Shown: one piece after another, positions 35,182 to 44,939 of the stretch
Layout of the letters: each line of letters starts with the position of its first letter
How positions within the stretch are numbered: position 1 is the first letter of the stretch
Assembly: GCF_000744935.1 (NCBI RefSeq)
Contig: NZ_JQMW01000009.1
Span: 310,001 to 374,000, forward strand
DNA: 64,000 bases
From: Clostridium sp. KNHs214
GTDB taxonomy: Bacteria > Bacillota > Clostridia > Clostridiales > Clostridiaceae
Reading direction: 5' to 3'
Translations under genes and position numbers: made by a program
Notes under the pieces: model-generated
Database searches by the model: none
The model's input: only the letters and a program-made list of their open reading frames with translations
Told to the model about the DNA's origin: nothing

Positions 35182-35217
35182 AATAAAGCAAGAACTTTAT
35201 AAAGTTCTTGCTTTATT
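35182..35217. terminator. Bidirectional terminator
   Basis: AATAAAGCAAGAACTT and its complement AAGTTCTTGCTTTATT pair perfectly around TATA. It serves the acetyltransferase gene and the decayed symporter gene on the other strand. Confidence 0.9.
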
Positions 35218-35224
35218 TGAATAA

Positions 35225-35540
35225 TTATTCACTAAAATTAAGTTGAGTTTCTTCAGTTTTGTAAAAGATTTCTGCATCTAGTTCGTTTTCTGATTTAGCA
35301 ACCCATAGTGTAACTATGGCGTCTCCAGTTATATTAATAACAGTACGACACATATCAAGAATTCTGTCTACTCCTATTATCATAGCTATTCCTTCTACTG
35401 GAAGTCCTATGGATTGAAGAACCATGAACCATGGAGAGAGTTATCATACCAACTCCAGGAACTTCTTCAGTGCCAATAGATGCTAATGTAGCTGTAAGTA
35501 CAACAGTTACAAGTTGAGAAAATGAAATATTAAAAAGCAA
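35225..35540 (-). pseudogene. Remnant of a dicarboxylate/amino-acid:cation symporter
   Basis: Two overlapping frames encode the C-terminal part of a DAACS (GltP/DctA) symporter: LTATLASIGTEEVPG.GMI, then LPVEGIAMIIGVDRILDMCRTVINITGDAIVTLWVAKSE. About 330 N-terminal residues are missing. The frame is broken by a perfect 7-bp tandem duplication, GAACCATGAACCAT at 35419-35432; removing one copy restores a continuous frame. The truncated end abuts the ArAE-type exporter gene. The gene is dead twice over: truncated and frameshifted. Confidence 0.9.
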
Positions 35541-36408
35541 TGTTAATTTTCTTCAATTCTTCTAAAAGAATTAAAAGTTTATTTACATGATAGTTAAATA
35601 TAAGGTCTAAGTTTGTTGATAAACAGCCTTTATTAGAATTTATTTCTTCATCAAATAGTTTTTTATATTTAGAAGCATTATCAAAATTTAATTTACAATC
35701 CTCTTTTAAGCTATTTATAGTAAATAAGTGAATGTAAGCATTGCTACATATATTTAATATTTTTTTTATATTATCCACTTTTATATTATCTGTTTTTTGC
35801 AACTTAATTTCATTTAAGTAAGTTTTGAGTGAATTTTCTGAGTTATCTATTTCTTTCTGAAGTTTAATTATGTTTAAATTTGATGTATTTTTAATTAAAC
35901 TTCTAGAAAATAAAAAAATATCATCTATAAGAGTATTGCAATTAGAGTACATTTTATTTAAATAATTCGGTGGTGAGATTAGATAATTTACTAGTACAGC
36001 AATGGCAATACCTATAAATGTTTCTAAGAGTCTAGTTACACTGTATATAAAAGGAATTTGACCTTTCATATTGGTCATGATAGCTAGAAAAACTATACAT
36101 GCTATAGTTATAGAACTTTTTTTATTAAGTAAATTACAAAAATAAATAACTGCAATTATCCCAATACCAGTTAAGATGGAGTTTTCTGGATGTACAAGAG
36201 CAAAAACAAGGCCTATAAGAGCACCTACAGAAGTGCCTATCATTCTATTTTTACCCGTTATAAATGAATCGGAAACTGAACTTTGCATACTTATTACAGC
36301 AGCAATGCACGCATAAAAAGGGTAATGCATATTCAGTAATTTTAGTGTTACTATACATAAAAAAACAGACAATGCTGTTTTGATTGTACGCATACCTATT
36401 TTTGACAT
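35530..36408 (-). CDS. Aromatic acid exporter family (ArAE/FUSC-like) membrane protein
   Basis: This 292-residue protein has an N-terminal block of about six hydrophobic segments (to residue ~150) including MRTIKTALSVFLCIVTLKLL and GKNRMIGTSVGALIGLVFALVHP, a pattern of the ArAE_1/DUF939 family. A C-terminal cytoplasmic coiled-coil-rich domain (about 160-292) follows. AAAGGA precedes the ATG. Its 3' end overlaps the symporter remnant by about 10 bases, which marks an old deletion joint. The substrate is unknown. Confidence 0.82.
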   Translation of the reverse strand: MSKIGMRTIKTALSVFLCIVTLKLLNMHYPFYACIAAVISMQSSVSDSFITGKNRMIGTSVGALIGLVFALVHPENSILTGIGIIAVIYFCNLLNKKSSITIACIVFLAIMTNMKGQIPFIYSVTRLLETFIGIAIAVLVNYLISPPNYLNKMYSNCNTLIDDIFLFSRSLIKNTSNLNIIKLQKEIDNSENSLKTYLNEIKLQKTDNIKVDNIKKILNICSNAYIHLFTINSLKEDCKLNFDNASKYKKLFDEEINSNKGCLSTNLDLIFNYHVNKLLILLEELKKINIAF

Positions 36409-36479
36409 GGGTATCTATCCTTTCGTTAAATATATAAAGTGAAATTTAGTTATTTATAGTATTTGTTTTAATGTCATAA

Positions 36480-36649
36480 TGTGATTAAAACACAAAAAGG
36501 TACAATGTGGTGGAATTATGAAATTTCTCTTCCATGACTTGCATAATAGCTGGGAACAATAAATTTAAATAGTTCCCTTGCTCCTTATGCAAGTCATTAC
36601 AGAGAAGTTTCATAATTCAAGTAATTTAATACTTTTAGGGGATAATCAT
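36480..36649. repeat. Family B palindromic element, short copy (170 bp)
   Basis: The ends GTGATTAAAACACAAAAAGG and its inverted partner (GGGATAATCAT side) match the family B ends; inner arms GAATTATGAAATTTCTCTTCCATGACTTGCAT-type pairing are conserved, but the GC-richer core of the long copy is absent. Confidence 0.82.
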
Positions 36650-37019
36650 AATGTAAGTATATCAAAATTTATTGTATAAATAAATAAAGTTATAAGTTTT
36701 TTTATATAGAGTTTTTATTATAACAAGAATTTAGAAAACGTTATATAGAGTAGAGGCAAATTACAGGGAGTACTTAATTTAATATAATATTGGAATATTA
36801 GTATGAACAATTTAAGAATAAATATTCAAATTTGGGAAATATTCAAAAATCAATTTAGTGTGATAAAAAGTTTAGTTAAAATGCTATTAAAAATTGTAAT
36901 ACATAAAATGAAATGTATGGAATTTTTCTATTGGATAAGTATAGGGTAATGCCATAAAATAGGTATGAGATTTATTAGGTCAAATAGTAGAGGGAAAATA
37001 ATAGGGAGTGATTAGCAAA
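36650..37019 (+). other. AT-rich spacer before the UroD-like gene
   Basis: This region holds short A/T tracts and no gene or clear hairpin. It must contain the promoter of the downstream gene, but none stands out. Confidence 0.4.
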
Positions 37020-38096
37020 ATGGAGAGATATATAAAACCAGACCAAATGACACCGAAGGAAAGAACGGATGCCTTTGCTAGAGGACAAGAAATAGACAGA
37101 ATTCCTTGTATGCCTCAAATGGGAGTAACTATGGCTAATTTGATGGGTATAACTACTTATGAATATTATCATTCTGCAGAGAGAATGGCTGAGCTAGAAA
37201 TATTTTTATTTGAAAAAATAAGACCGGACAGCGTTGGCGTAGGAACTACATTAAGAGGTGTGGCAGAAGCTATGGGGAGCAAAATAGGCTATCCACCTAA
37301 TGGAATTTCTTATTTAGAGGAACCTGTACTTAAAGATATACGAGATGCACATAATTTATTGCCAGCAGATCCTTATAAGGATGGAAAATTACCACTCTGC
37401 TTAAAGGCTTTAAAAATTGTTATTGATAAAATAGGCCATTTGGTAGATGTAGGTAGTGATATAGCAGGACCTTTTAGTGCAGCAGCGGCAGTAGTAGGCA
37501 CAGAAAACTTATTAAAAGGAATGATAAAGTATCCAGACAAAGTGCACACATTATTAGAGGTGGTCACAGAGACAAATTTAAGAATAGTTGAAGCGTTTGC
37601 TCAGTATGGGGTAGGATTATGTATGTCTGATCCAGTGGCATCTACAAGTTTAATAAGTGTTAAGCAATTCAAAGAATTTGCTATGCCTTATCAAAAGAAA
37701 TGTGTGGACAAGATGAAAGAACTTACAGGAAAAGGCACTACTATCCACATATGCGGGAGAAGTAGAGAAATATGGGAACCCATTTTGGAAACGGGAATTA
37801 CTACATTTAGCTTAGATAATGCTGAGGATATGGAAGAAGCTAAAAATGTTATGGGAGATAGAGTTTGTATAGTAGGAAATCTAAAGCCTGTTGATACCAT
37901 GCGAAATGGAACTATTGAAGATGTAATGATGGAAGCTAAAGAATGCATAAGAAAATCCTATGATAGTAAAATGGGATATATATTGAGTACAGGATGCCAA
38001 ATACCTATGGGTACACCTATAGAAAATATACAGGCGCTTATGGATGCTGCTAGGATTTATGGAAGATGCCCTATAGATAAGGAAATTTTAAAATAG
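37020..38096 (+). CDS. Uroporphyrinogen decarboxylase-family (MtaA/MtbA-like) protein
   Basis: This 358-residue cytoplasmic (beta/alpha)8 protein belongs to the UroD superfamily. It has the zinc-type motif His243-Ile-Cys245 (HICG) and a later Cys326 (STGCQIP), the His-X-Cys...Cys set of cobamide-dependent methyltransferases MtaA/MtbA/CmuA, and not the arginine-rich N-terminus of true HemE. It probably moves a methyl group between a corrinoid protein and a thiol or folate. No corrinoid protein gene is adjacent. ATG 37020 is preferred, 11 bases after GGAG; GTG 37008 overlaps that site. A very long hairpin follows. Confidence 0.85.
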   Translation: MERYIKPDQMTPKERTDAFARGQEIDRIPCMPQMGVTMANLMGITTYEYYHSAERMAELEIFLFEKIRPDSVGVGTTLRGVAEAMGSKIGYPPNGISYLEEPVLKDIRDAHNLLPADPYKDGKLPLCLKALKIVIDKIGHLVDVGSDIAGPFSAAAAVVGTENLLKGMIKYPDKVHTLLEVVTETNLRIVEAFAQYGVGLCMSDPVASTSLISVKQFKEFAMPYQKKCVDKMKELTGKGTTIHICGRSREIWEPILETGITTFSLDNAEDMEEAKNVMGDRVCIVGNLKPVDTMRNGTIEDVMMEAKECIRKSYDSKMGYILSTGCQIPMGTPIENIQALMDAARIYGRCPIDKEILK

Positions 38097-38146
38097 ATGA
38101 TAGAAATTATGTTCGGGATAGGTTAATGGTAGGGGGATAATAAAAT

Positions 38147-38201
38147 TATAAAAGGGGAAACAGAATTTCATTATTTTAAAATTCTGTTTCCCCTTTTATA
38201 A
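38147..38201. terminator. Very long perfect terminator hairpin
   Basis: About 22 base pairs (TATAAAAGGGGAAACAGAATTT and its complement, in two pieces under this limit: AAAAGGGGAAACAG / CTGTTTCCCCTTTT) enclose a 9-base loop; the right arm ends in TTTTATAA. It isolates the V-ATPase operon from the upstream gene. Confidence 0.92.
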
Positions 38202-38280
38202 TTATTGGAATACATTACGTATATTTGAATATAAGTATTCATGTAAGATTTTATTAATAATTTTGAAGTGAAAGCACATA

Positions 38281-38309
38281 TTGACATGTAGTCATAAAAG
38301 GAATAGAAT
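38281..38309 (+). promoter_or_regulatory. Sigma-A promoter of the V-ATPase operon
   Basis: TTGACA (perfect) and TAGAAT are 17 bases apart, placing the transcript start about 18 bases before the GTG of the first gene. Confidence 0.82.
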
Positions 38310-38334
38310 TTATTAATTATAGGGGGGTGATAAA

Positions 38335-38658
38335 GTGGAATTCACTATAAAAAAGATAATATCTATAGATAAGAATGCTCAGAAATTTAGAGAAGAAATG
38401 GATAAAAAAATACATATGGAAAGTAGGGAGTTAGAAAATATCATCCTAGCCATGAATGAAAAGTCAAAAATACAAATAGAGAAAAATCAAATGGACTTAA
38501 TGGAGTCTAAGATAGGAAAAGCTAATGATGAAGCACAAATAATTCTAATTCAAGGCAAGGAAATTTCAAAAGAGATTACAGAAAAATTTTATAAAAAAGA
38601 AAATAATATTTTAGAAGAAATATTTAATGAGATAATAGCCTCGCTAGAGGAGGAATAG
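38335..38658 (+). CDS. V-type ATPase peripheral stalk subunit G/H
   Basis: This 107-residue, almost wholly alpha-helical, charged protein is the G/H-type peripheral stalk subunit that pairs with subunit E to hold the catalytic head against the membrane part. It has no hydrophobic segment. Start GTG 38335 has GGGGGGTGA just upstream. It opens the nine-gene operon and is followed after one base by subunit C. Assignment is by position, size and coiled-coil character, since this subunit is poorly conserved. Confidence 0.82.
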   Translation: MEFTIKKIISIDKNAQKFREEMDKKIHMESRELENIILAMNEKSKIQIEKNQMDLMESKIGKANDEAQIILIQGKEISKEITEKFYKKENNILEEIFNEIIASLEEE

Positions 38659-38659
38659 T

Positions 38660-39703
38660 ATGAATAGTGTGGTAAGGTATTCTGCAATTAATACAAAGAT
38701 AAGGGCATTAGAAGGTAAAATGTTAACAGACAAGCAGTATCGAGAGCTTATGGAATGTAAATCTTATAGAGAAGCTATTTTGTATTTGAAAAATGAAACT
38801 TCATATGCTGAGGCCTTTAAGGGATATGATACAGAAAAAATAAATAGGGGTTTTTTGGAGTTTATTTTGAAAAGAAATTATATAAATGGATTTGCGAAGT
38901 TAAGTAATTATTTAGTAGGTGATTATAAAAAATTCCTAAAGATATTTCTTATGAGATTTGAAATTGAAGATTTGAAGGTAATTATAAGAGGAAAATATAT
39001 AGGAAAAAGCACAGAAAAAATAAGAGAACATTTGATATATAAAGGACGTCTAAATTATGTGGATTATGAAAAAATTATAGACGCTAAGAGTGTAGAAGAT
39101 GTAGTTCAAAGGCTTAAAAGCACTCCATATTATAATCATTTATCACCAGTTGTACCATATGTAAAAGCTGAAGGATTATTTAGAGTAGAGATGGCATTGG
39201 ATTTTGCTTACTTTAGTTCCGTAAGAAAATTTGTAGACAAAATTTCTAAGGAGGATAGAGCAGAAATTAAAAAAACAATAGGTATAGAAGCTGACCTTTT
39301 AAATATACAGTGGATATTTAGAGGGAAAATATACTATAATCTTCCTCCAGAGATTCTTTTTAACTACACTATTTATGATGGATATAAGCTTAAATCATCA
39401 GATATAAAAGAGCTTTGCTATGTAAAAGATCAAGAGCAATTTTATGAAGTTTTAAATAAATTTAAATATAGAGACATTTTTATAAGAGGTAAGGATGAAT
39501 ATCTAATGGAAAAGAATGTAATAGCTTATCTTAAAGGCATTTTTCAAAAAAGTAAAAGAGAGAACAAATTAAATATAAGTTTTTTACTAAGCTATATAAA
39601 ACTTGTGATAATAGAAGTTAGAAATATTATATCCATAGTTGAAAACAAAAGATATAATATTGAAAAACAAGAAGCAATAAAATATGTAAGTATTACTTAT
39701 TAG
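38660..39703 (+). CDS. ntpC: V-type ATPase subunit C (d-like)
   Basis: This 347-residue subunit forms the funnel that couples the rotor ring to the central stalk. It has the family start VVRYSAINTKIRALEGKMLT and the three-fold repeated helical pattern, without membrane helices. AGGAGG precedes the ATG. It lies between G/H and subunit I. Length is standard. Confidence 0.93.
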   Translation: MNSVVRYSAINTKIRALEGKMLTDKQYRELMECKSYREAILYLKNETSYAEAFKGYDTEKINRGFLEFILKRNYINGFAKLSNYLVGDYKKFLKIFLMRFEIEDLKVIIRGKYIGKSTEKIREHLIYKGRLNYVDYEKIIDAKSVEDVVQRLKSTPYYNHLSPVVPYVKAEGLFRVEMALDFAYFSSVRKFVDKISKEDRAEIKKTIGIEADLLNIQWIFRGKIYYNLPPEILFNYTIYDGYKLKSSDIKELCYVKDQEQFYEVLNKFKYRDIFIRGKDEYLMEKNVIAYLKGIFQKSKRENKLNISFLLSYIKLVIIEVRNIISIVENKRYNIEKQEAIKYVSITY

Positions 39704-39727
39704 CAGTACTATAAGGAGGGATTATGT

Positions 39728-41695
39728 TTGGCAATAGAAAAAATGGTCATGTTAAATATAGTGGGTCCTAAATCTTATTTAAATGAAGTTGCCAAGAAAG
39801 TTGTATTATTAGGTGCTATACATCCCGTAAATGCCATAGAGGAAATAGATACAACGGATTTTACATTTCCTACAACGGAGGATAATATAAAAGCTTTAGA
39901 AGATGTATGCTATATAAGGCCCTACGGGGAAGAAGATGATTATGGCGATTTAAGTAAAAAGATAAAAAGCTTTGAAGAAATATATAAGGGAGTAGAAAAG
40001 GTTTCTTTGAGGAAGGAAGAATTACTGTACTCTATGGATGATATGGAGTCCCTTATTTGTGAACTAGAAGAAAAAATAAGTTATAAGTATAACATATTAA
40101 AAGAATTAAGGAATAAAAAAAACCAGTTGGAGCAAAAAATAGAACGTTTTAAATATATCGAAAACTTAGATATAGATATTAAAGAACTTTACGAACTTAA
40201 CAATTTTGACTTCAAAATAATAAAAATTCAAAATGATAATATACCAAAACTTAAATACAATTATGAAAATATACCTTCAATAGTTTTAAAAATATACTCC
40301 CATTCAGAGTATTCTGCGTACATGGTTTTCACTCCCAAGTCTCTATATATAGAATCGGAGAGAATATTTAAGGCATTAAGTAGTGAAATAATAGAAATAA
40401 CAGGAGAGCCTAGGGGGACTCCCAGTGAAATTTTAAAAGGCTTAAAAACAGAACTAAATAAAGTAGATGAAAACATATCTATTAGTGAAAAGAAAGTTAA
40501 AGAACTTTTAAAAGAGAACAATAAGAAGCTTTTAATACTACAGAAGAGTTTTGAATTAGAAATGAAGGGTAAAGAAATTAAAAGCTATACAGGAGTGACA
40601 GAGGAATTTTTTTATTTATGTGGATGGATACCTGTTAACTCTTTAAAAAGTTTTAAAAATGCATTAAAAGATTTAGATAACAAATTAATAGTTATAAAGA
40701 AGAACTCAAATGAAATAAACCCTAATTTAACACCGCCTACAAAGCTTAAAAATAATAAAATTACAAAACCTTTTGAATCCATGGTAAACATGTATGGTGT
40801 ACCATCTTATAAAGAAATAGATCCTACAGGATTTTTAGCCATAACATATATGATAATGTTTGGAATAATGTTTGGTGATTTAGGTCAGGGGTTAGTATTT
40901 GTATTGGCAGGAATCTTATTAAAATATAAAAAATCCAGAGTTAATTTTGGGGGAGTCTTAACCAGAATAGGCATAAGTTCTTGTATATTTGGAGCTTTAT
41001 ATGGAAGCTTTTTTGGATTTGAAAATGTAATACCAGCGGCATTAGGAAGACCTATGGAAAATATAAATAAAGTATTAATATATGCTATAGGCTTTGGATG
41101 TGTATTGCTGCTAGGTGGGTATGTATTTAATTTTATAAACTGTTACAAAAGAAAAGATATAAAAGAAGGAATATTTGGCAGTAACGGTTTAGCAGGGCTT
41201 ATATTTTATATATGTTTTATAGGCTGTATATTTACAAAGCTTACAAAATCTAAATTTCAAATGCCTGCTGTAGCTTGGATAATAATGTTTATAACATTAA
41301 TAGCTGCTATATTGTTTAAGGAACCTTTGTCAAACTTAGTTATAGGTAAAAAACCTTTATATAGTGAGAGTAAAGGGGATTACTATATAGAAAGTGGATT
41401 TGGAATATTAGAGGTATTTTTAAGTATGTTATCAAATACTTTATCCTTTATAAGAGTAGGAGCATTTGCTATAAACCATGCAGGGTTGTTTTTAGCCTTT
41501 TCAGCTATAGCATCCATGATGAATAATGGAGTGGGAAGTACTTTAATGTATGTTTTAGGCAACCTAGTAATAATAGGACTTGAGGGTCTTATAGTGTTTA
41601 TACAAGGATTAAGATTAGAGTACTATGAACTTTTTAGTAAATATTACGAAGGAGGAGGAATTAGTTATTCTCCAGTTAATATAAATTTACTTTAA
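39728..41695 (+). CDS. ntpI: V-type ATPase subunit I (a-like)
   Basis: This 655-residue subunit provides the ion half-channels. The N-terminal ~330 residues are soluble, with coiled coil around 85-150 and 245-290; the C-terminal half has about seven membrane helices, including YMIMFGIMFGDLGQGL and LSFIRVGAFAINHAGL, where the essential arginine lies (IRVGAF). Start TTG 39728 is fixed by GGAGGG 7 bases upstream. An ATG at 39724 is out of frame. Confidence 0.95.
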   Translation: MAIEKMVMLNIVGPKSYLNEVAKKVVLLGAIHPVNAIEEIDTTDFTFPTTEDNIKALEDVCYIRPYGEEDDYGDLSKKIKSFEEIYKGVEKVSLRKEELLYSMDDMESLICELEEKISYKYNILKELRNKKNQLEQKIERFKYIENLDIDIKELYELNNFDFKIIKIQNDNIPKLKYNYENIPSIVLKIYSHSEYSAYMVFTPKSLYIESERIFKALSSEIIEITGEPRGTPSEILKGLKTELNKVDENISISEKKVKELLKENNKKLLILQKSFELEMKGKEIKSYTGVTEEFFYLCGWIPVNSLKSFKNALKDLDNKLIVIKKNSNEINPNLTPPTKLKNNKITKPFESMVNMYGVPSYKEIDPTGFLAITYMIMFGIMFGDLGQGLVFVLAGILLKYKKSRVNFGGVLTRIGISSCIFGALYGSFFGFENVIPAALGRPMENINKVLIYAIGFGCVLLLGGYVFNFINCYKRKDIKEGIFGSNGLAGLIFYICFIGCIFTKLTKSKFQMPAVAWIIMFITLIAAILFKEPLSNLVIGKKPLYSESKGDYYIESGFGILEVFLSMLSNTLSFIRVGAFAINHAGLFLAFSAIASMMNNGVGSTLMYVLGNLVIIGLEGLIVFIQGLRLEYYELFSKYYEGGGISYSPVNINLL

Positions 41696-41717
41696 GATTA
41701 GAAAGGGGACATAATAA

Positions 41718-42143
41718 ATGTATATTTTATTAGTAATAACATTTTTAGTAGTAATAGGAACTATAACTTATGGAGTAGTAGAAAATTTAAAGGGAAATTT
41801 AGAGGGAAAAAAGAAGGTAAAAAAAGCTTTAAAAATAAATTTAGGTGCTTTTATTCCCGTAATGAGTGGCTCTATAGTATTTATGATACCTAATATAGTA
41901 CAAGCAGCAGGACAAAGTACAGCTAATTCTTCAACAGGTATGGGATATATAGCAGCTGCCCTATGTACTGGACTCGCAACTATAGGGGCAGGTTATGCGG
42001 TAGGAGCTGTTGGATCTTCAGCACTAGGAGCAGTTTCAGAGGATTCTAAAATTTTAGGTAAAACTCTTATATTTGTAGGACTTGCTGAAGGAATTGCTAT
42101 ATATGGACTTATAATTTCTATAATGATATTAATGAGATTATAA
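41718..42143 (+). CDS. ntpK: V-type ATPase subunit K (proteolipid)
   Basis: This 141-residue rotor ring subunit has four hydrophobic stretches. The first hairpin (residues 1-60) is degenerate. The second (about 73-140) is glycine-rich and carries the ion-carrying glutamate in FVGLAEGIAIYG. So there is one ion site per four helices, as in NtpK. The PGTQG-type sodium ligands of E. hirae NtpK are not seen, so the coupling ion (sodium or proton) is open. GAAAGGGG precedes the ATG. Confidence 0.93.
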   Translation: MYILLVITFLVVIGTITYGVVENLKGNLEGKKKVKKALKINLGAFIPVMSGSIVFMIPNIVQAAGQSTANSSTGMGYIAAALCTGLATIGAGYAVGAVGSSALGAVSEDSKILGKTLIFVGLAEGIAIYGLIISIMILMRL

Positions 42144-42184
42144 ATAAAGTTATAAATATTAAAAGCTGTGGAGTTGATTGTATA

Positions 42185-42493
42185 ATGAAAGCTTATTTGA
42201 TAAGTGATAACAGGGATACTTATAAAGGATTAAACATAGCTGGTATAAATGGAGCTGTGGCTCACAGTAAGGGAGAAGTTCTGGAGATTTTATCCAAACT
42301 TCTTCAAGATAAAAATATTGGCATTATTATTTTTACAGAAAAAATAGTGGACATGATACCTGAAAAAATAGATTCTCTGAAAATTTCCAAGGGACTTCCT
42401 TTGATAGTTGAAATACCTGATAGGCATGGAAGCTCTAGGGGAAATGATACTATATTAAAATATGTAAAAGAGTCTATAGGCATTAATTTGTAG
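42185..42493 (+). CDS. V-type ATPase subunit F
   Basis: This 102-residue subunit (NtpG type in Enterococcus naming) is a small Rossmann-like protein of the rotating shaft, binding subunit D. It has the family features YLISDNRDTYKGLNIAGI near the start and IGIIIFTEKI in the middle. It lies between K and E. Confidence 0.9.
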   Translation: MKAYLISDNRDTYKGLNIAGINGAVAHSKGEVLEILSKLLQDKNIGIIIFTEKIVDMIPEKIDSLKISKGLPLIVEIPDRHGSSRGNDTILKYVKESIGINL

Positions 42494-42520
42494 TTATTTT
42501 AAAGAGAGAGGGTGTTTATT

Positions 42521-43141
42521 TTGACCACTATAGATGATAAAATAAAGCTTTTTACAAAGTTTACCTATGATAAGATTCAGGCTGAAAAGGGAATTGAGTT
42601 AGAAAAGATACAAAATATGAAAGAAAAAGTCATAAAGGAAGAAGAGCAAAAAATAAAAAAGATAGAAGACTTAGAGATGAAAGAGGCTTTGAAGAAGGCA
42701 GAATTAAAAGCTAATGAAATACTTGCCAAAGCTAAATCTGAAAACCATCAAAAATTATTAAATTTAAAGGAAGATTTAATAGGAAAAGTTTATAAAGATG
42801 TGATGAATAAACTAATGAAATTTACTGATAAAGAGGAATACAAAGATTTATTAATTAAAATAATTAAGTCAACCCTTGAACAATGTGAAGAAGGGGAATA
42901 TAAGATGTATTTAACTATAAAGGATTATGATAAATACTATAAAGATGTAGAAGCCTTGATAAAAGAATTTAAGAATATTAAAGTAACTATAGAAAAAGCT
43001 AGACAAGATATAATAGGAGGAGTAATTATAGAGGATTCAAAGAACAAAATGAGAATAGATAATAGTCTTGGTGTTAGGCTTAAGGATAGTATTTGGGATA
43101 TTGGTTTAAAGGTTACAGAAAATGTTGATTTTGAAAAATAG
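42521..43141 (+). CDS. ntpE: V-type ATPase subunit E
   Basis: This 206-residue peripheral stalk subunit has a long charged N-terminal helix (to about residue 95) and a C-terminal globular domain ending in GGVIIEDSKNKMRIDNSLGVRL, the family signature. The start is TTG 42521, about 8 bases after GAGAGAGGG; a GTG at 42512 lies in that site. It pairs with the G/H subunit. Confidence 0.92.
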   Translation: MTTIDDKIKLFTKFTYDKIQAEKGIELEKIQNMKEKVIKEEEQKIKKIEDLEMKEALKKAELKANEILAKAKSENHQKLLNLKEDLIGKVYKDVMNKLMKFTDKEEYKDLLIKIIKSTLEQCEEGEYKMYLTIKDYDKYYKDVEALIKEFKNIKVTIEKARQDIIGGVIIEDSKNKMRIDNSLGVRLKDSIWDIGLKVTENVDFEK

Positions 43142-43156
43142 AAAGGAGGGTGTAAC

Positions 43157-44926
43157 TTGGAAAATGCAAAAGGAATAATAGTAGGAATTAATGGGCCAGT
43201 TATAAAAGGCAAGGGCATGAAAAATTTTAAAATGAGAGAAATGGTTACTGTTGGGCAAAAGAAATTAATAGGAGAAATAATAATATTAGAAGATGATACA
43301 GCCACAATTCAAGTTTATGAAGAAACCTCCGGACTTAAGGTAGGAGAAGATATATTTTCCACAGGAAGACCTTTATCTTTAAAATTAGGGCCAGGAATAA
43401 TAGGAAATATATTTGATGGTATAGAGAGACCATTAGAGAAAATAAATGAAATAAATTATGGTTTTATAGAAGAGGGTATAGGCCTTATATCCTTAGATGA
43501 GCAGAAGCTTTGGGATGTAAAGATAACTGTCAGTGAAGGAGATATTTTAAAGCCAGGGGATGTATACGCTCTAGTAAAGGAAACAAATTCTATAGAACAT
43601 AGACTTATGATTCCATCAGATATAAGTGGAGAAGTAATATATAAGAAAGAGGATGGCAAATACAATATAAATGAAGTAGTGGTAAAACTTCAAAATGGAG
43701 ATAAAATAGAGGAAATTCCCTTATATCAAATGTGGCCAGTAAGAACTCCCAGGCCAATTAAAAGGAGGAAGGCAATAGAAAAACCTTTGGTTACGGGACA
43801 AAGAATACTAGATACGTTTTTTCCTTTAGCTAAGGGAGGAACTGTAGCTATACCAGGAGGATTTGGTACGGGTAAAACTATGACCCAACATCAACTAGCT
43901 AAATGGTGTGATGCAGATATAATAGTGTATATAGGCTGCGGCGAAAGAGGAAATGAAATGACAGAGGTTTTGGAGGACTTTCCAAAACTCATTGACCCTA
44001 GAACTGGTATGAGCATTATGAATAGAACGGTGCTCATAGCCAATACTTCAAATATGCCTGTGGCAGCTAGAGAAGCAAGTATATATACAGGCATTACTTT
44101 TGCAGAATATTTTAGAGATATGGGGTATCATGTGGCCATAATGGCAGATTCCACATCTAGATGGGCAGAAGCACTTAGGGAAATATCTGGAAGACTCGAA
44201 GAGATGCCAGCGGAGGAGGGATATCCAGCATATCTTCCTTCAAGATTGGCAGAGTTCTATGAAAGAGCAGGTTACACGGAGAATTTAAATGGAAGTGAAG
44301 GTTCTATAACTGTAATTGGAGCTGTATCTCCAGCAGGAGGAGATTTTTCAGAACCAGTTACTTTAAATACAAAGAGATTTGTAAGTGTATTTTTAGGACT
44401 CGATAGAAATCTAGCCTATGCAAGACATTACCCAGCTATTAATTGGTTATCTAGTTATAGTGGATATCTAGATTCACTTAAGGATTGGTATGGTGAAAAT
44501 GTAGCTAAAGACATGATGGAGATTAGAAATAAGGCTATGAAAGTACTTTTTGAAGAGAGCAAACTTCAGGAAATTGTTAAACTAGTAGGAGAAGATGTAT
44601 TGCCAGATGATCAAAGACTTGTCATAGAAATAGCTAAAGTATTAAAAGTTGCATTTCTTCAACAAAATGCATACCACAAGGATGATACCTATGTTCCACT
44701 TAAAAAGCAATATAAAATGTTAAAGGTTATAGATGGTTTATATCAATACGGATGTAAGGCAGTAAAAATGGGAATACCTATATCTATAATACACAATAAG
44801 GAAATTTATGATAGCATAAATAAGATGAAATATAATGTGTCTAATGAAGATTTAAGTCTTATAGACCATTTAGAAGAAAATATAAAAAATTATTATAATA
44901 AATTATTTAAGCAGTACACTGCATAG
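43157..44926 (+). CDS. ntpA: V-type ATPase catalytic subunit A
   Basis: This 589-residue catalytic subunit hydrolyses or makes ATP. It has a beta-barrel N-terminus ([15 protein letters not shown]), the non-homologous bulge region (about 110-200), Walker A GGFGTGKT, the catalytic glutamate in GCGERGNEM and [21 protein letters not shown] near the nucleotide. The Walker A differs from the common GPFGSGKT at two positions, both conservative. Start TTG 43157 follows GGAGGGTG. Confidence 0.97.
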   Translation: MENAKGIIVGINGPVIKGKGMKNFKMREMVTVGQKKLIGEIIILEDDTATIQVYEETSGLKVGEDIFSTGRPLSLKLGPGIIGNIFDGIERPLEKINEINYGFIEEGIGLISLDEQKLWDVKITVSEGDILKPGDVYALVKETNSIEHRLMIPSDISGEVIYKKEDGKYNINEVVVKLQNGDKIEEIPLYQMWPVRTPRPIKRRKAIEKPLVTGQRILDTFFPLAKGGTVAIPGGFGTGKTMTQHQLAKWCDADIIVYIGCGERGNEMTEVLEDFPKLIDPRTGMSIMNRTVLIANTSNMPVAAREASIYTGITFAEYFRDMGYHVAIMADSTSRWAEALREISGRLEEMPAEEGYPAYLPSRLAEFYERAGYTENLNGSEGSITVIGAVSPAGGDFSEPVTLNTKRFVSVFLGLDRNLAYARHYPAINWLSSYSGYLDSLKDWYGENVAKDMMEIRNKAMKVLFEESKLQEIVKLVGEDVLPDDQRLVIEIAKVLKVAFLQQNAYHKDDTYVPLKKQYKMLKVIDGLYQYGCKAVKMGIPISIIHNKEIYDSINKMKYNVSNEDLSLIDHLEENIKNYYNKLFKQYTA

Positions 44927-44939
44927 AGGAGGTGGAAAT

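Noticed and set aside
35225-35540. Symporter fragments as a programmed frameshift
   Set aside because: The frame break is an exact 7-bp tandem duplication, and the N-terminal two-thirds of the gene are missing.
42937-43305. 122-codon frame opposite the subunit E/A junction
   Set aside because: It is a shadow of the V-ATPase genes in the opposite strand, without a ribosome binding site.
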